The notes beneath the pieces are model-generated. The model was not told the DNA's origin and searched no databases. It saw only the letters and a program-made list of their open reading frames with translations. The translations under genes were made by a program, and so were the position numbers. Positions 35,664-44,475 of a stretch of DNA of 64,000 bases are shown piece after piece (position 1 is the first letter of the stretch; each line of letters begins with the position of its first letter). Source of the stretch: Glaciimonas sp. (GTDB taxonomy: Bacteria; Pseudomonadota; Gammaproteobacteria; Burkholderiales; Burkholderiaceae_D); the NCBI GenBank assembly GCA_012927585.1, contig JABBOY010000036.1:1-64000 (forward strand). Direction: 5' to 3'.

Positions 35664-36694
35664 GCTATACCCCCATCAGACCAAACATCCTTGAATGCGC
35701 TTTCCACCGCTGCCGGTGGCGAGGCGATCGCTTCCTTGGTGGCGCGTTCTACCTCCGCCATGCTTTCCGCTTCAATTTCTAGCAGCGTCGTCTCGGCCAC
35801 GCCCAGGTCGAGCAGGCGTTTTCGGTAAATCACCAACGGCTCGATCTTCTTCCGTTCCTCGAGCTCTCCAGCCGGACGATAGTGGCCCGGATCTGCGCGC
35901 GAGTGACCGGTCAGCCGATACGTCATGCATTCGATGATGGAAGGACCGTCACCGGCGCGTGCCTTGGCGACTGCTTTCTGCATGGTTCGATAGACGACAT
36001 CGGCGTCGTTGCCATCAATGACGATGCGCTCCAGGCCATAGGCGCTGGCGCGATCTGCGGCGGGGTGCTCGACCGGAGTGACCGTGCTGGTCAAGGTGTA
36101 TTCCCCGTAGATATTGTTTTCGCACAGGAAAATGACTGGCAATTTCCATGTCGCGGCCAGATTGACCGATTCGTGAAAGGCGCCGATATTGGTGGTGCCG
36201 TCGCCGAAGGATGCGACCGTCACCTGCTTGGTGCCCCGGTACTGTGAAGACCAGGCGGCGCCGCAGGCGATCGTGAGCTGCGCGCCGAGGATGGCATAGG
36301 ACGCCATCACTCCATGCTCGACGCTGGAAAGGTGCATGGAGCCGCCCTTGCCGCCCATCAATCCGCATTGTCGCCCCATCAGTTCACCCAGCACGCCTGT
36401 CATGGAGGCACCTTTTGCCAGCGCGTGGTGATGGCAGCGGCCACCGTACAGATAGACGTAATCGTCCTTGTTCAGCGCTAGGCCCAAACCTGCCGACACG
36501 GCTTCCTGGCCGAGCGCGAGATGGGTCGTTCCCTTGACCAAGTTTTGCAAGAACAGATCGTAGGCGCGCTTCTCACAATAACGTGCGTCAATCTGGCTGC
36601 GGTACAAGGCCAATCTTGTGGCGATCGGAAAATCGTCGCCGGACTTTCCGGCGCCGACTGGCACCATAGTCTGTTTGCTTTTGTTAGTGTTCAT
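35651..36694 (-). CDS. 2-oxoacid dehydrogenase-like E1 alpha subunit
   Basis: 347 residues. ThDP-binding motif GDGTTNIGAFHESVNLAATWKLPVIFLCENN spans the canonical GDG...NN. Other family blocks are THLALGQEAVSAGLGLAL, GGKGGSMHL, ASYAILGAQ and TYRLTGHSRADPG. AcoA-like size. First gene of the operon; an AACCAAT-N6-ATTGGTT palindrome lies about 107 bases upstream, next to the gene for a GntR regulator. Homologous E1/E2 subunits have been proposed to act on hydroxybenzoquinone in anaerobic resorcinol degradation (Bqd proteins of Azoarcus anaerobius), so this complex need not be an acetoin dehydrogenase. Confidence 0.93.
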   Translation of the reverse strand: MNTNKSKQTMVPVGAGKSGDDFPIATRLALYRSQIDARYCEKRAYDLFLQNLVKGTTHLALGQEAVSAGLGLALNKDDYVYLYGGRCHHHALAKGASMTGVLGELMGRQCGLMGGKGGSMHLSSVEHGVMASYAILGAQLTIACGAAWSSQYRGTKQVTVASFGDGTTNIGAFHESVNLAATWKLPVIFLCENNIYGEYTLTSTVTPVEHPAADRASAYGLERIVIDGNDADVVYRTMQKAVAKARAGDGPSIIECMTYRLTGHSRADPGHYRPAGELEERKKIEPLVIYRKRLLDLGVAETTLLEIEAESMAEVERATKEAIASPPAAVESAFKDVWSDGGIAWRN

Positions 36695-36800
36695 GCTTCC
36701 TGACTCCTCCCAAGTAACCCAATGAGTGCAGTGCGCCCTCCGTCATTCATGCAGGGCGCAAAGCATTACGGATAGGTTAACGACTATAAAACCAATTGTC

Positions 36801-36820
36801 AACCAATATTGCTATTGGTT
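36801..36820. promoter_or_regulatory. operator-like palindrome AACCAAT-N6-ATTGGTT upstream of the E1 alpha gene
   Basis: Perfect 7-bp arms with a 6-base spacer (ATTGCT), flanked by two more ATTGGTT/ACCAATT half-sites at 36790-36796 and 36824-36830. The same arms and spacing recur at 37788-37807. Half-sites of the TTGGT/ACCAA type are typical for FadR-subfamily GntR regulators, and such a gene lies between the two copies. Confidence 0.65.
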
Positions 36821-36920
36821 TTAATTGGTTTATTTAATTGGCAAACAGCTTGAGCCAAGGTCGGATCAAGCATGCTTTGGAGGGAATCGTCGATTGACGG
36901 GGAAATACGGTGTGAGCGAA

Positions 36921-37607
36921 TTAAAAATCCAGAAGACGGCGGCGCGTGGCGCGAATGTGCTGGGTCATCAGTTCGCTGGCGCGCTCGGCGTCACGTTGCT
37001 TGAGGGAGGCGAAGATCTCACGGTGTTCGCGCTGGTAGATGCCGCGCTGATCGGGCGTCTGGCCTAGTTGACGCAGCGCGCCCCACATGGCTTGTTCATG
37101 GCGCACAGCATGGATCATGTCATACATGCGCGTCGTCAATTTGTTGTGCGTGGCGAATGCCATCGCCAAGTGAAAAGCCGCATCCCAGATCTCGAATTCC
37201 TCGCGTGTCGTGGCTTTCTCTCCGCGTTTGAGGCAATCTTCCATGCGCTCAAAGTCAGCCGAAGTGGCATTGATGGCGATAAGCAAGGGAAGCTCCGGCT
37301 CGAAGCAGATTCGCGCGTCGATGTATTCAGCGGGACTGACGGCGCCATCGAATACGGGCACTACGGACGATGTCTCGGACGAAGGGCGCACGAACGTACC
37401 GCGTCCGACTAGTCTGAGAATCAAACCTTCCGCTTCCACTTCGGCGAGCGCGCGGCGCGTAACGGCACGGCTTACGTCGAGCTGTTCCGCCAGTTGGCGC
37501 TCGGTCGGCATGCGCTGTCCGGGTTCGAACGCGTGTTCCTTGATCGCATTGACAAGGTAGTCGCGAACCCGAACGTACCCATCATGCGTTTGCGCTTTGT
37601 CGGCCAT
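36921..37607 (-). CDS. GntR-family (FadR subfamily) transcriptional regulator
   Basis: 228 residues: winged helix at about 10-75 (VRDYLVNAIKEHAFEPGQRMPTERQLAEQLDVSRAVTRRALAEVEAEGLILRLVGRGTFV) and an all-helical FCD effector domain with the metal-ligand pattern seen in FadR-type regulators (D...H...H: WDAAFHLAMA, REHREIFASL, MTQHIRATR). It sits between the dehydrogenase operon and an MFS transporter gene and probably controls both through the palindromes at 36801 and 37788. The effector is likely a carboxylic acid of the pathway. Confidence 0.92.
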   Translation of the reverse strand: MADKAQTHDGYVRVRDYLVNAIKEHAFEPGQRMPTERQLAEQLDVSRAVTRRALAEVEAEGLILRLVGRGTFVRPSSETSSVVPVFDGAVSPAEYIDARICFEPELPLLIAINATSADFERMEDCLKRGEKATTREEFEIWDAAFHLAMAFATHNKLTTRMYDMIHAVRHEQAMWGALRQLGQTPDQRGIYQREHREIFASLKQRDAERASELMTQHIRATRRRLLDF

Positions 37608-37924
37608 TTATATCTGAAGCAGGAGTTAAGTGAATTCGTATATTAGCATGGCCGCTCTATTTTAAAACCAATAAAAACCGATACGGATCATCTCTGCCTA
37701 CCAATAATATTACTTCTTACAGAGAGCACAAAAAAATATTGCGCTAAATTTCCACATCATCAAGAGGCGCTTACTGTAAATTTAAAAAACCAATGTATGG
37801 ATTGGTTGACTAATGGTTTAATTATCTTTAGAGTGCTTGCAGAGCCTGAGAAATGGCACGCGCATCAGCGTCCGGCATCGCCTGGCGTTGAAAGACGTCT
37901 TTATAATTTATGGAGGAGAGCAGC
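37608..37924. other. divergent promoter region gntR / MFS transporter
   Basis: AT-rich region without a gene. It holds ACCAAT half-sites near 37667-37673 and 37700-37706, and the full palindrome at 37788-37807. The GGAGGAG ribosome site of the MFS gene is at 37912-37918. Confidence 0.5.
37788..37807. promoter_or_regulatory. second AACCAAT-N6-ATTGGTT palindrome, upstream of the MFS transporter
   Basis: Identical 7-bp arms and identical 6-base spacing (spacer GTATGG) to the copy at 36801-36820. It is 117 bases upstream of the transporter start and 181 bases upstream of gntR. Matching sites on both sides of the regulator gene suggest a small GntR regulon. Confidence 0.65.
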
Positions 37925-39190
37925 ATGAGTGAGACTGGTTCGAGCTGGGATGTGCAATACGAATGGAAGACCGTCGCCCTGCTGTCATTGGGGTTCGGTC
38001 TGGTGGGCGTGGACCGCTTCATGGTCATGCCGATGTTTCCGGTGATGGCCAAGGATCTTGGGCTGGATTATCAGGACATGGGCCACATTGCGGCAGTGTT
38101 GGCCCTGGCTTGGGGGGCGGCGGCGGTCTTTGTCGGCAATCTTTCCGACCACGTCGGGCGGCGTAAGGTGATCATTCCCGCCTTGATCATCTTTTCCGTT
38201 CTGGCCGGCTTAAGCGGTCTGGCCACGGGGGTAGGCAGTCTGCTGCTGATACGCGCGATCATGGGCGTGGCCGAAGGTGCTTTTGCGCCGGCCAGCATCA
38301 CGGCCACGCTGGAAGCATCGAAGCCGGAGCGTCATGGCATAAACGTCGGCATCCAACAAATGGCCATGCCGCTGTTGGGCCTGGGTCTGGCGCCCATCCT
38401 GGTGACGCAATTGCTGCAGGTCGTCGACTGGCGCTGGATCTTCCTGTTGGTCGCATTGCCAGGTTTCATTTGCTCGTATCTGGTGTACAAGGTTTTGCGC
38501 GATCGCGACCCCAAGGCAATGGCTGTGCATACCGCTACTCATGATGCATCCGCTCACAAATGGACAGACGTATTTAAATATCGCAATATTCCGCTCAACA
38601 TGATTGGCATGCTCGGCTGGCTGACGTGTCTGATGGTTACCAGTGCCTTGCTGCCGAACTACCTCACCGACTACCTGCACCTGAACATGCAGCAAATGGG
38701 TTACGTCCTGTCGGCCGTGGGCCTGGGAGCCAGCCTCGGGACGGTGGTGATGCCAGCCCTTTCGGATCGTATTGGGCGCAAGCCGGTGATGATCATTTCT
38801 GCATTGGGTGCCTTGCTTTTCCTTTGGCTGATGATGGAAGCGGGTCCCAATCCGGGTAAACTGTTCGCCTTCCTTTTCATGGCGCACTTTTTCAACTTCG
38901 CTGCAATTTGCTTGTCGGTGGGGCCAATTAGCGCCGAGTCGGTCCCGGTCAAGCTGATGGCAACGGCATCCGGTCTCGTGATTGGTGTAGGTGAGATTTT
39001 CGGCGGCGCCGGCGCGCCGGCACTGGCAGGTTTTGTTGCCAAGACTTACGGAATTCAATACATCATGCATCTGGCCATGGGCGGGATATTGATCGGTCTG
39101 ATTGTGGCAATATTCCTCAAGGAAACTGCGCCATGTCGGGTCAAGTCACCGTTGGCCGGCCAAAAACCCCCGCCTTTGGTCACTTCATAA
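37925..39190 (+). CDS. MFS transporter
   Basis: 421 residues from ATG 37925, with GGAGGAG 6 bases upstream; the ATG at 37910 lies before that site. Twelve hydrophobic segments; the signature loop GNLSDHVGRRKVIIPAL after helix 2 and a weaker repeat DRIGRKPVMII after helix 8 mark the major facilitator superfamily, group of organic-acid carriers. An acidic residue in helix 1 (GLVGVDRFMVMPMFPVM) fits proton-coupled uptake of an anion. Likely under the control of the adjacent GntR regulator and feeding the dehydrogenase-complex pathway. Confidence 0.9.
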   Translation: MSETGSSWDVQYEWKTVALLSLGFGLVGVDRFMVMPMFPVMAKDLGLDYQDMGHIAAVLALAWGAAAVFVGNLSDHVGRRKVIIPALIIFSVLAGLSGLATGVGSLLLIRAIMGVAEGAFAPASITATLEASKPERHGINVGIQQMAMPLLGLGLAPILVTQLLQVVDWRWIFLLVALPGFICSYLVYKVLRDRDPKAMAVHTATHDASAHKWTDVFKYRNIPLNMIGMLGWLTCLMVTSALLPNYLTDYLHLNMQQMGYVLSAVGLGASLGTVVMPALSDRIGRKPVMIISALGALLFLWLMMEAGPNPGKLFAFLFMAHFFNFAAICLSVGPISAESVPVKLMATASGLVIGVGEIFGGAGAPALAGFVAKTYGIQYIMHLAMGGILIGLIVAIFLKETAPCRVKSPLAGQKPPPLVTS

Positions 39191-39562
39191 GCCCTCACTT
39201 AATAAGCGTGTAATTTTGCAATAAGGCCGCATTATGTTCGCTGCCCGGAGTACTTGCTCCACGAGTACCTTGGTGTTTGACTGATTCAACGAAGATGCCT
39301 TGGCAAAAATCGCTGAAAGGATGGATCTCTGCCAGGCGGATGACGCTGATTCCTGATGCGTTTCCGCCGCCCTCTCGGTAGCGTAGATACAGCGGCACAA
39401 CTAGCCAAGATTCAAAAAATAATCGAAGATCGCTATGCCGTCTACGAGACCATTGCTGCGGATGGCAAGCCATGAGAATGGATGCGTAAACAATATAAAA
39501 CATCCTTCGGAAAACTAACACGACGCTTTGAGGCGAATAACAACTTTATAGGAGAAGCAACG
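39191..39562. other. intergenic region before the NmrA-like gene
   Basis: About 370 bases. No supported gene; short open frames on both strands lack start signals and family resemblance. The end carries the TAGGAGAAG ribosome site of the next gene. Confidence 0.4.
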
Positions 39563-40438
39563 ATGATTTTGGTATTTGGTGCATCTGGTACCTGTGGCGA
39601 AGCTGTCACTAGAGCACTGGTTAAGGAGGGGGCAAAAGTTCGCGGTTTCGTGCGCCACGAAGAGAAGGCAGCTATTGCGAGTGCTGCAGGAGCAAGCGAG
39701 ATTGTCTTGGGCGATCTACGCAATATGGAATCGCTTGAAAAAGCGCTCAATGGCGTAACAGAGGTTTTTTACATGGCGCCGAGATTCGTAGCAGACGAGG
39801 CATTTATCGGTCGCATGGTAATTCGTATGGCGAGCCGTGCAGGGGTGCAAAAATTTGTATTCCAATCGGCCTTACACTCTAACGTCAGAATATTGCTTCA
39901 TCATGAGTTCAAGCGCGAAGTCGAAGAGGCCTTATACGAAAGCGATTTGGATTTTACGATTCTACAGCTGTCCCGGCTGATGCATAACATTCTGCCCTCG
40001 TGGACGAAGGTTTTGAGCACCAGCTTGTATTCCGAACCGTTTTCGGCGAACGCACCGATCAGCGATGTCGATTATGAAGACGTAGCCGAGGCGGCAGCAC
40101 TTGCCCTGACCAAGCCAGGCTATGGTCGGGCAACTTTCGAGCTGAGCTGTGAGGGTATGCTAAACCGTCACCAGCGCGTCGAATTGATGAGCGATATATT
40201 GGGTAACCCGATCAAATCGGTGGACATCTCAGTAGAAGAGTGGCTGGCAAAAGCTGGAATCTTTGATGTCTACGAACGGGAAGCAAGAACCAGAATGTTT
40301 AACTACTATGACGATTTTGGATTCAAGGGCGGCAATGCTCTAGTTCTGCGTAGCATTTTGGGCCGAGAACCAAGCAGTTATCGGGCTTTTATTGAAAAGC
40401 TCGCGCAGTCCCGACCCACGCGGAACCAGACCGATTAG
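39563..40438 (+). CDS. NmrA-like NAD(P)-binding protein
   Basis: 291 residues from ATG 39563 behind TAGGAGAAG; the upstream in-frame ATG at 39482 has no ribosome site. Atypical short-chain dehydrogenase with the NmrA-type nucleotide motif GASGTCGEAV at 6-15, LGDLRNMESLEKAL, VFQSALHS and a HHEFKREVEEALYESDLDFTILQ block in the place of the active Tyr-Lys region. NmrA/HSCARG relatives are redox sensors or NAD(P)-dependent reductases. A truncated homologue lies at 27159-27716. Function open. Confidence 0.85.
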   Translation: MILVFGASGTCGEAVTRALVKEGAKVRGFVRHEEKAAIASAAGASEIVLGDLRNMESLEKALNGVTEVFYMAPRFVADEAFIGRMVIRMASRAGVQKFVFQSALHSNVRILLHHEFKREVEEALYESDLDFTILQLSRLMHNILPSWTKVLSTSLYSEPFSANAPISDVDYEDVAEAAALALTKPGYGRATFELSCEGMLNRHQRVELMSDILGNPIKSVDISVEEWLAKAGIFDVYEREARTRMFNYYDDFGFKGGNALVLRSILGREPSSYRAFIEKLAQSRPTRNQTD

Positions 40439-40560
40439 AGAGCTAACGCTTAGGGGCTCATAAGATAGCCGGAATTTTTTTGCGGGTACTGCCCCGTACG
40501 ACGCCGGAATGATCAATTCCAGTGCCGGCGGCTTTAACGCAGTTGCTGGATGGATCCTTA

Positions 40561-41667
40561 CTCATTAGTCGCTAATTAAGTCGACATATTTGAAACTATG
40601 TGCGGTCCTGACAATCTTATAATTTATGAAACGAGACGGACGCACATTTGATCATCAGACATTGGAGGCGATACGGCTGATGGCCGTTGAACGTGTACGA
40701 GAAGGTGTGCCGGCGGCGCAAGTGATCGCGGCTTACGGATGATTCAATCGCACGACGATTTACAAGTGGATCAAAGCAGCGTTGCGCCCTGGCATAGGCA
40801 TCAGGACATTGCGCTCGACCCAAGCGACGGGGCGACCGCGCAGTCTGAGTCCAGCGCAGGAGCGGCAGGTGTTTCGTTGGGTCAATGGCCGTAATCCGCG
40901 TCAGTATGGCCTGGACTTCGGTTTGTGGACACACGCGATTGTGGCAGAACGAATTGAGAAGAAGTTTGGCGTCAAACTGGGGCTCACTGCCATTGGTGAA
41001 TTGTTGGCCAGGCTTGGACTGACGCCGCAGAAGCCTTTGCAACGCGCTTATCAGCGCGATCCCGAGGCTATCGAACAGTGGCAGCGTCAGACATATCCGG
41101 CCATTGCCCTCCAAGCCAGGATGCGAGGAGCAAAGGTGTTTTTCTGGGACGAATCCGGATTTCGTGCTGACGCGGTGCGTGGAAAGACTTGGGGGCTGCG
41201 AGGGCAAACGCCTGTCGTCGAACGTCCGGGACAACGCCAATCGTCGATCAGTGCCACCTCTGCTGTCAGTGCTCGCGGCGGATTCTGGTTCCCCATGTGC
41301 GAGGGCGGACTCAACGCCGAACTGTTCGTTCAATTGTTGCAGCAACTGATGTACTGTCGCAAGAAACCGGTTCATCTGGTGTTGGATAGCCTGCCGGCAC
41401 ACAAGACCGCCCTCGTAAAGGAATACGTTGCCTCTACACAGGGACGCCTGACTCTTCATTTTCTTCCGGGATATGCGCCCGACCTGAATCCCGATGAATT
41501 GGTATGGAGTCATGTCAAGCGTACCGGGGTGGCGCGACGACCATTACGACAAGGTGAAAAACTGCGTCAGCGTATCGAAGAGCAACTCGCCAAACTTCAG
41601 CAATTACCCCACCTTGTTCGCGCATTTTTCCGTGCTCCTTCTGTCGCCTATATTAGCGACTGCTGAG
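40561..41667 (+). mobile_element. IS630-family insertion sequence flanked by TA
   Basis: About 1.1 kb between 19-bp imperfect inverted ends at 40558-40576 and 41652-41670 (two mismatches: CTCATTAGTCGCTAAT against CTCAGCAGTCGCTAAT). A TA dinucleotide adjoins each end (40559-40560 and 41668-41669), the expected target duplication of IS630/Tc1-mariner elements. The right end overlaps the transposase stop codon. Boundaries follow from the repeats and are good to a few bases. Confidence 0.8.
40626..41666 (+). pseudogene. IS630-family transposase with in-frame TGA
   Basis: Reads from ATG 40626 through a helix-turn-helix start (QTLEAIRLMAVERVREGVPAAQVIAAYG) and then a TGA at 40740-40742 immediately before FNRTTIYKWIKAALRPG. 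After it the frame is open to 41666 with the DDE catalytic core intact: VFFWDESGFRAD, LVLDSLPAHKT and FLPGYAPDLNPDELVWSHVKR. Relatives read straight from YG to FNR, so the TGA looks like a three-base insertion. A product starting downstream of the stop would lack the DNA-binding domain. Confidence 0.85.
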
Positions 41668-41670
41668 TAA

Positions 41671-42229
41671 ACCAGAAAAAGGAGAAAAAAAATGCGGGCC
41701 CATCGTGAACAGATCAGATGCATTATGACTTGACCGCGCAAAACAACACGCTGCGCAACTTTCACGATGATCCGCAATGACTGATCACGATCGCCGAAAT
41801 ACGCAGCAACATCAGCTTTGAAGAAAGGAATATGATCTCAACGTAAGTGCCCCCGGACAGGATCGGCAGCGTGACGGCTTAAGATGCACTGTGATTTGAC
41901 TATGGCCAGCTTCGCCAGCGTATCAACAACGTTGCCGAAGTCGCATGCCGCGTTAGCGGCTTAGTACTACGCCGACAATAAGTGGCTCCTAGACGCCGAC
42001 AACGGAATGGCTCCATAGCAATGACGATTCACAGCCGCCAATATTCTGGATCGGCAATTTAATTCCACCCCCCAACGGATCCGTTAAGATTTCTGTACTT
42101 GGCAACCGTACTGGATTTATTTTGCCGCAAGGTAGTTCGGTGGGCCATGGCGCCCAACATGCCTGCCCAACTAGTCTGTGCAGCCTTAAATATGCCACTA
42201 CAACTGCCAGTACCGGGGACTGATCGTCC
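41671..42229. other. non-coding or fully decayed stretch
   Basis: About 560 bases between the IS630 copy and an IS3 remnant. All frames are broken by stops and I recognise no domain, RNA or repeat. Confidence 0.4.
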
Positions 42230-42545
42230 ATTCAGTCCCCGGCGGTGAGTACGCCAGCGATCTGTATCTGACCCTGGTGGACAAGCACGGCTTCGTCTAC
42301 AGCATGCAGTCGTAAGTGCAATTGCTGGGGAAATGCAGTCGCTGAACGCTTCTTCCTGAACCTAAAAATGGAACGGGTCGGCAGCGTGACTACGCCTCCA
42401 AGCCGGAGCATGACGTCACAGCGTACCTCGTCGGGTTTTACAACTGCGAGCGTTTGAACTCCGTATAGGGCAATCTGCCGCCCTCCGCCTTCGAACGGAA
42501 CAGGCAGCAAATAAACTATTGTTGTGTCCGAAATTAGTTGAGCAC
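42230..42545 (+). pseudogene. decayed 3' end of an IS3-family transposase (OrfB)
   Basis: Plus-strand translation across frames gives GGEYASDLYLTLVDKHGFVYSM, AVAERFFLNLKMER, DVTAYLVGFYNCERLNSV and GNLPPSAFER, the C-terminal half of an IS3-type rve transposase. Several stops and shifts interrupt it. The segment closes at about 42545 with TGTCCGAAATTAGTTGA, which looks like the right-hand inverted end of such an element. Clearly inactive. Confidence 0.7.
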
Positions 42546-42656
42546 TACACTATGAACCACATGATGTATCGCTATCGTACAGCCAGGTTGTATGTGATTC
42601 CTTAATAGGTATGAGCCGCCAGACATTAGGCAATATCGAGTCCCAATACAATCTTT

Positions 42657-43403
42657 TTATACAGTTGCGGCAGGTGGGGCTCGACGCTTCCCATTTTTAG
42701 AGGTTGGCTTTAACATAGATTGACCGATAGCCAATCGTGCTGTGGTCTGCAAGTGCTCAACTAGCGCATTACTCGCTGCACGCGCATCGCGCTTCAAAGT
42801 TGCCGCAAGAATTAAAGCGTGTTCGCCGGCGATATCTCGCACGCCTGCTTCCATTGCATTAACAGATAAGAACCGATAACGCGCCGATTGCCCTCTCAGA
42901 ATCGCGGCCAACCGTAATAGCCATGGTGACGTGCAAGCAGACAGTAGGGCAGTGTGAAATGCATCGTGAGCGATTTCCCACTGCGGGTTCATTGTGCCGG
43001 GAATCTTCTCGTTTACCATTGGTAGCTTTGACACTTGGTGGTACGCCGAGACGACCTTCCCCTCCCATGCCAAGTCTCCATGCTCAATAGCATCTTCGAG
43101 GGCTTGGGCTTCGATATTCGTCATAACGTGCATGATATCGAGCAGTTCTTCCTTGGATGCTCGTGCTACTCGGAACCCCCGCTGGTCGATAAGCGTAACA
43201 AATCCAGCTATCGCAAGGCGCGATAAAGCTTCCCTCATGGGGATCATGCCGACATCATATCTCTCGGAAAGTGCACGTAATAAAAGCTTTGATCCTGGCG
43301 GAAAGATTCCAGCAATAATGTCACGTCGAATAAAGTCGGTAACAATCGACGCCTGGGTACGCTCTGATGCCCTTTCGTATTCTATCGGAACTTTAAACTT
43401 CAT
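42657..43403 (-). CDS. GntR-family transcriptional regulator
   Basis: 248 residues. Winged helix near 15-82 (TQASIVTDFIRRDIIAGIFPPGSKLLLRALSERYDVGMIPMREALSRLAIAGFVTLIDQRGFRVA) and an FCD-type helical effector domain (EIAHDAFHTALLSACTSPWL...EHALILAATL). It stands alone among IS remnants, with no catabolic gene next to it, so its target has been lost, moved, or lies elsewhere. Lower GC than the surrounding catabolic genes, consistent with transfer. Confidence 0.88.
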   Translation of the reverse strand: MKFKVPIEYERASERTQASIVTDFIRRDIIAGIFPPGSKLLLRALSERYDVGMIPMREALSRLAIAGFVTLIDQRGFRVARASKEELLDIMHVMTNIEAQALEDAIEHGDLAWEGKVVSAYHQVSKLPMVNEKIPGTMNPQWEIAHDAFHTALLSACTSPWLLRLAAILRGQSARYRFLSVNAMEAGVRDIAGEHALILAATLKRDARAASNALVEHLQTTARLAIGQSMLKPTSKNGKRRAPPAATV

Positions 43404-43771
43404 GATAATGCTTTCCAGATTAAAACTCAGTTAGCTACTATGGCATAATTTTATTATACGACGCTGCCGGTAAATCCTTGTGTGCGCAGTGCGTAAATTT
43501 GGTATCGTTCTTCTTGGGTCAGGTGTGTGTAGCGCATTTTCGGCAACTTTCGACTGGCTGGTCAAAAGGTCGAATGCTATCGCAGCTGACCCTTCAACAG
43601 GGGAGCCGGTTGCACTTCGTATCTGAATCCGCACGACAAAATAGAAATAACATGCAAACCCTCATTTAGTATATAAAACCCGTAGTGTCCCACGTTTTCA
43701 GGCGTTATTGAATAATAAAGTGGACCCCACTGTCCAGACAAATATTTACCGAGTTTAAGATAGTGCCCTGC
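43404..43771. other. gap between GntR gene and IS3 fragment
   Basis: No supported gene. GTGGACCCCACTGTCCAG at about 43721-43738 has the look of an IS end and probably marks the outer tip of the IS3-family copy that follows. Confidence 0.4.
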
Positions 43772-44332
43772 TCACACACCAGCTGCATGGCGCTGCCCCA
43801 ATTCTTTTGCGCTGGAGACATCATCCTCTGTGGGGCCTAGCGCAACAGAGGATGATGTCTCCAGCGCGCCGCCAAATTTATCCACAATCTTCGCACCGCC
43901 GCCGACTGCCGTTCGGTACACCACGTCTGGCGTTTGGTAGTCCAGCGATTGATGCCGCCGCTCGTCGTTATAAAACACGAAGTAGTGCGTCAGCCCCATC
44001 AACAAATCCTGCACGCTTTCGTATTTCTTCAAATACACGTCTTCGTATTTTACCGTCCGCCACAGTCGCTCGACAAAAATGTTGTCCAGTGCACGGCCCC
44101 GCCCATCCATGCTGATGGTGGTCCCGTTCCTGATCAGTACACCGGTGAAGCTGTTACTGGTAAATTGCGAGCCTTGGTCAGTATTGAAAATTTCCGGCGC
44201 ACCGTAGTCCTGGATCGCCTGTTCCAGGCAGTCGACACAGAATCCCGTATCCATCGTATTCGACAATCGCCATGACAACACACGGCGCGAGTACCAGTCG
44301 ATGATCGCTACAAGATATACAACCCTGTACAA
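43772..44332 (-). pseudogene. IS3-family transposase, C-terminal half only
   Basis: 186 codons with the rve integrase core: LVAIIDWYSRRVLSW, the D of FNTDQGSQF, SMDGRGRALDNIFVERLWRTVKYE (catalytic Glu region) and YNDERRHQSLDYQTPDVVY. The first catalytic Asp is just inside the retained part; everything upstream is missing because an IS481-type fragment joins at about 44320. The last 25 codons overlap the hairpin at 43809-43867. Confidence 0.8.
43809..43867. repeat. perfect 23-bp inverted repeat within the IS3 fragment
   Basis: The 23 bases at 43809-43831 (starting GCGCTGGAGACATCATCC) are exactly complementary to 43845-43867 around a 13-base loop. It covers the end of the transposase frame. 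Such a long perfect stem is rare in this window and may end transcription or arise from an inverted duplication. Confidence 0.7.
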
Positions 44333-44475
44333 CTACGTGAAGATTTACAACCATAACATTCCCCAACGCGCTTTAAAGCATCAAACGCCGATTCAGGCAC
44401 TCAAGAAATGGCAGCAAGAAAAACCTGATTTGTTCGTCAAACGCGTATATAACCAAGCGAGTCTTGACAGAGTAG
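44325..44475 (+). pseudogene. IS481-family transposase C-terminal fragment
   Basis: About 50 codons: LYNYVKIYNHNIPQRALKHQTPIQALKKWQQEKPDLFVKRVYNQASLDR, the standard tail of IS481-type transposases (YNHxIPQxAL...TPxQALxxW). Both sides are cut, by the IS3 fragment on the left and the integrase remnant on the right. Confidence 0.75.
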
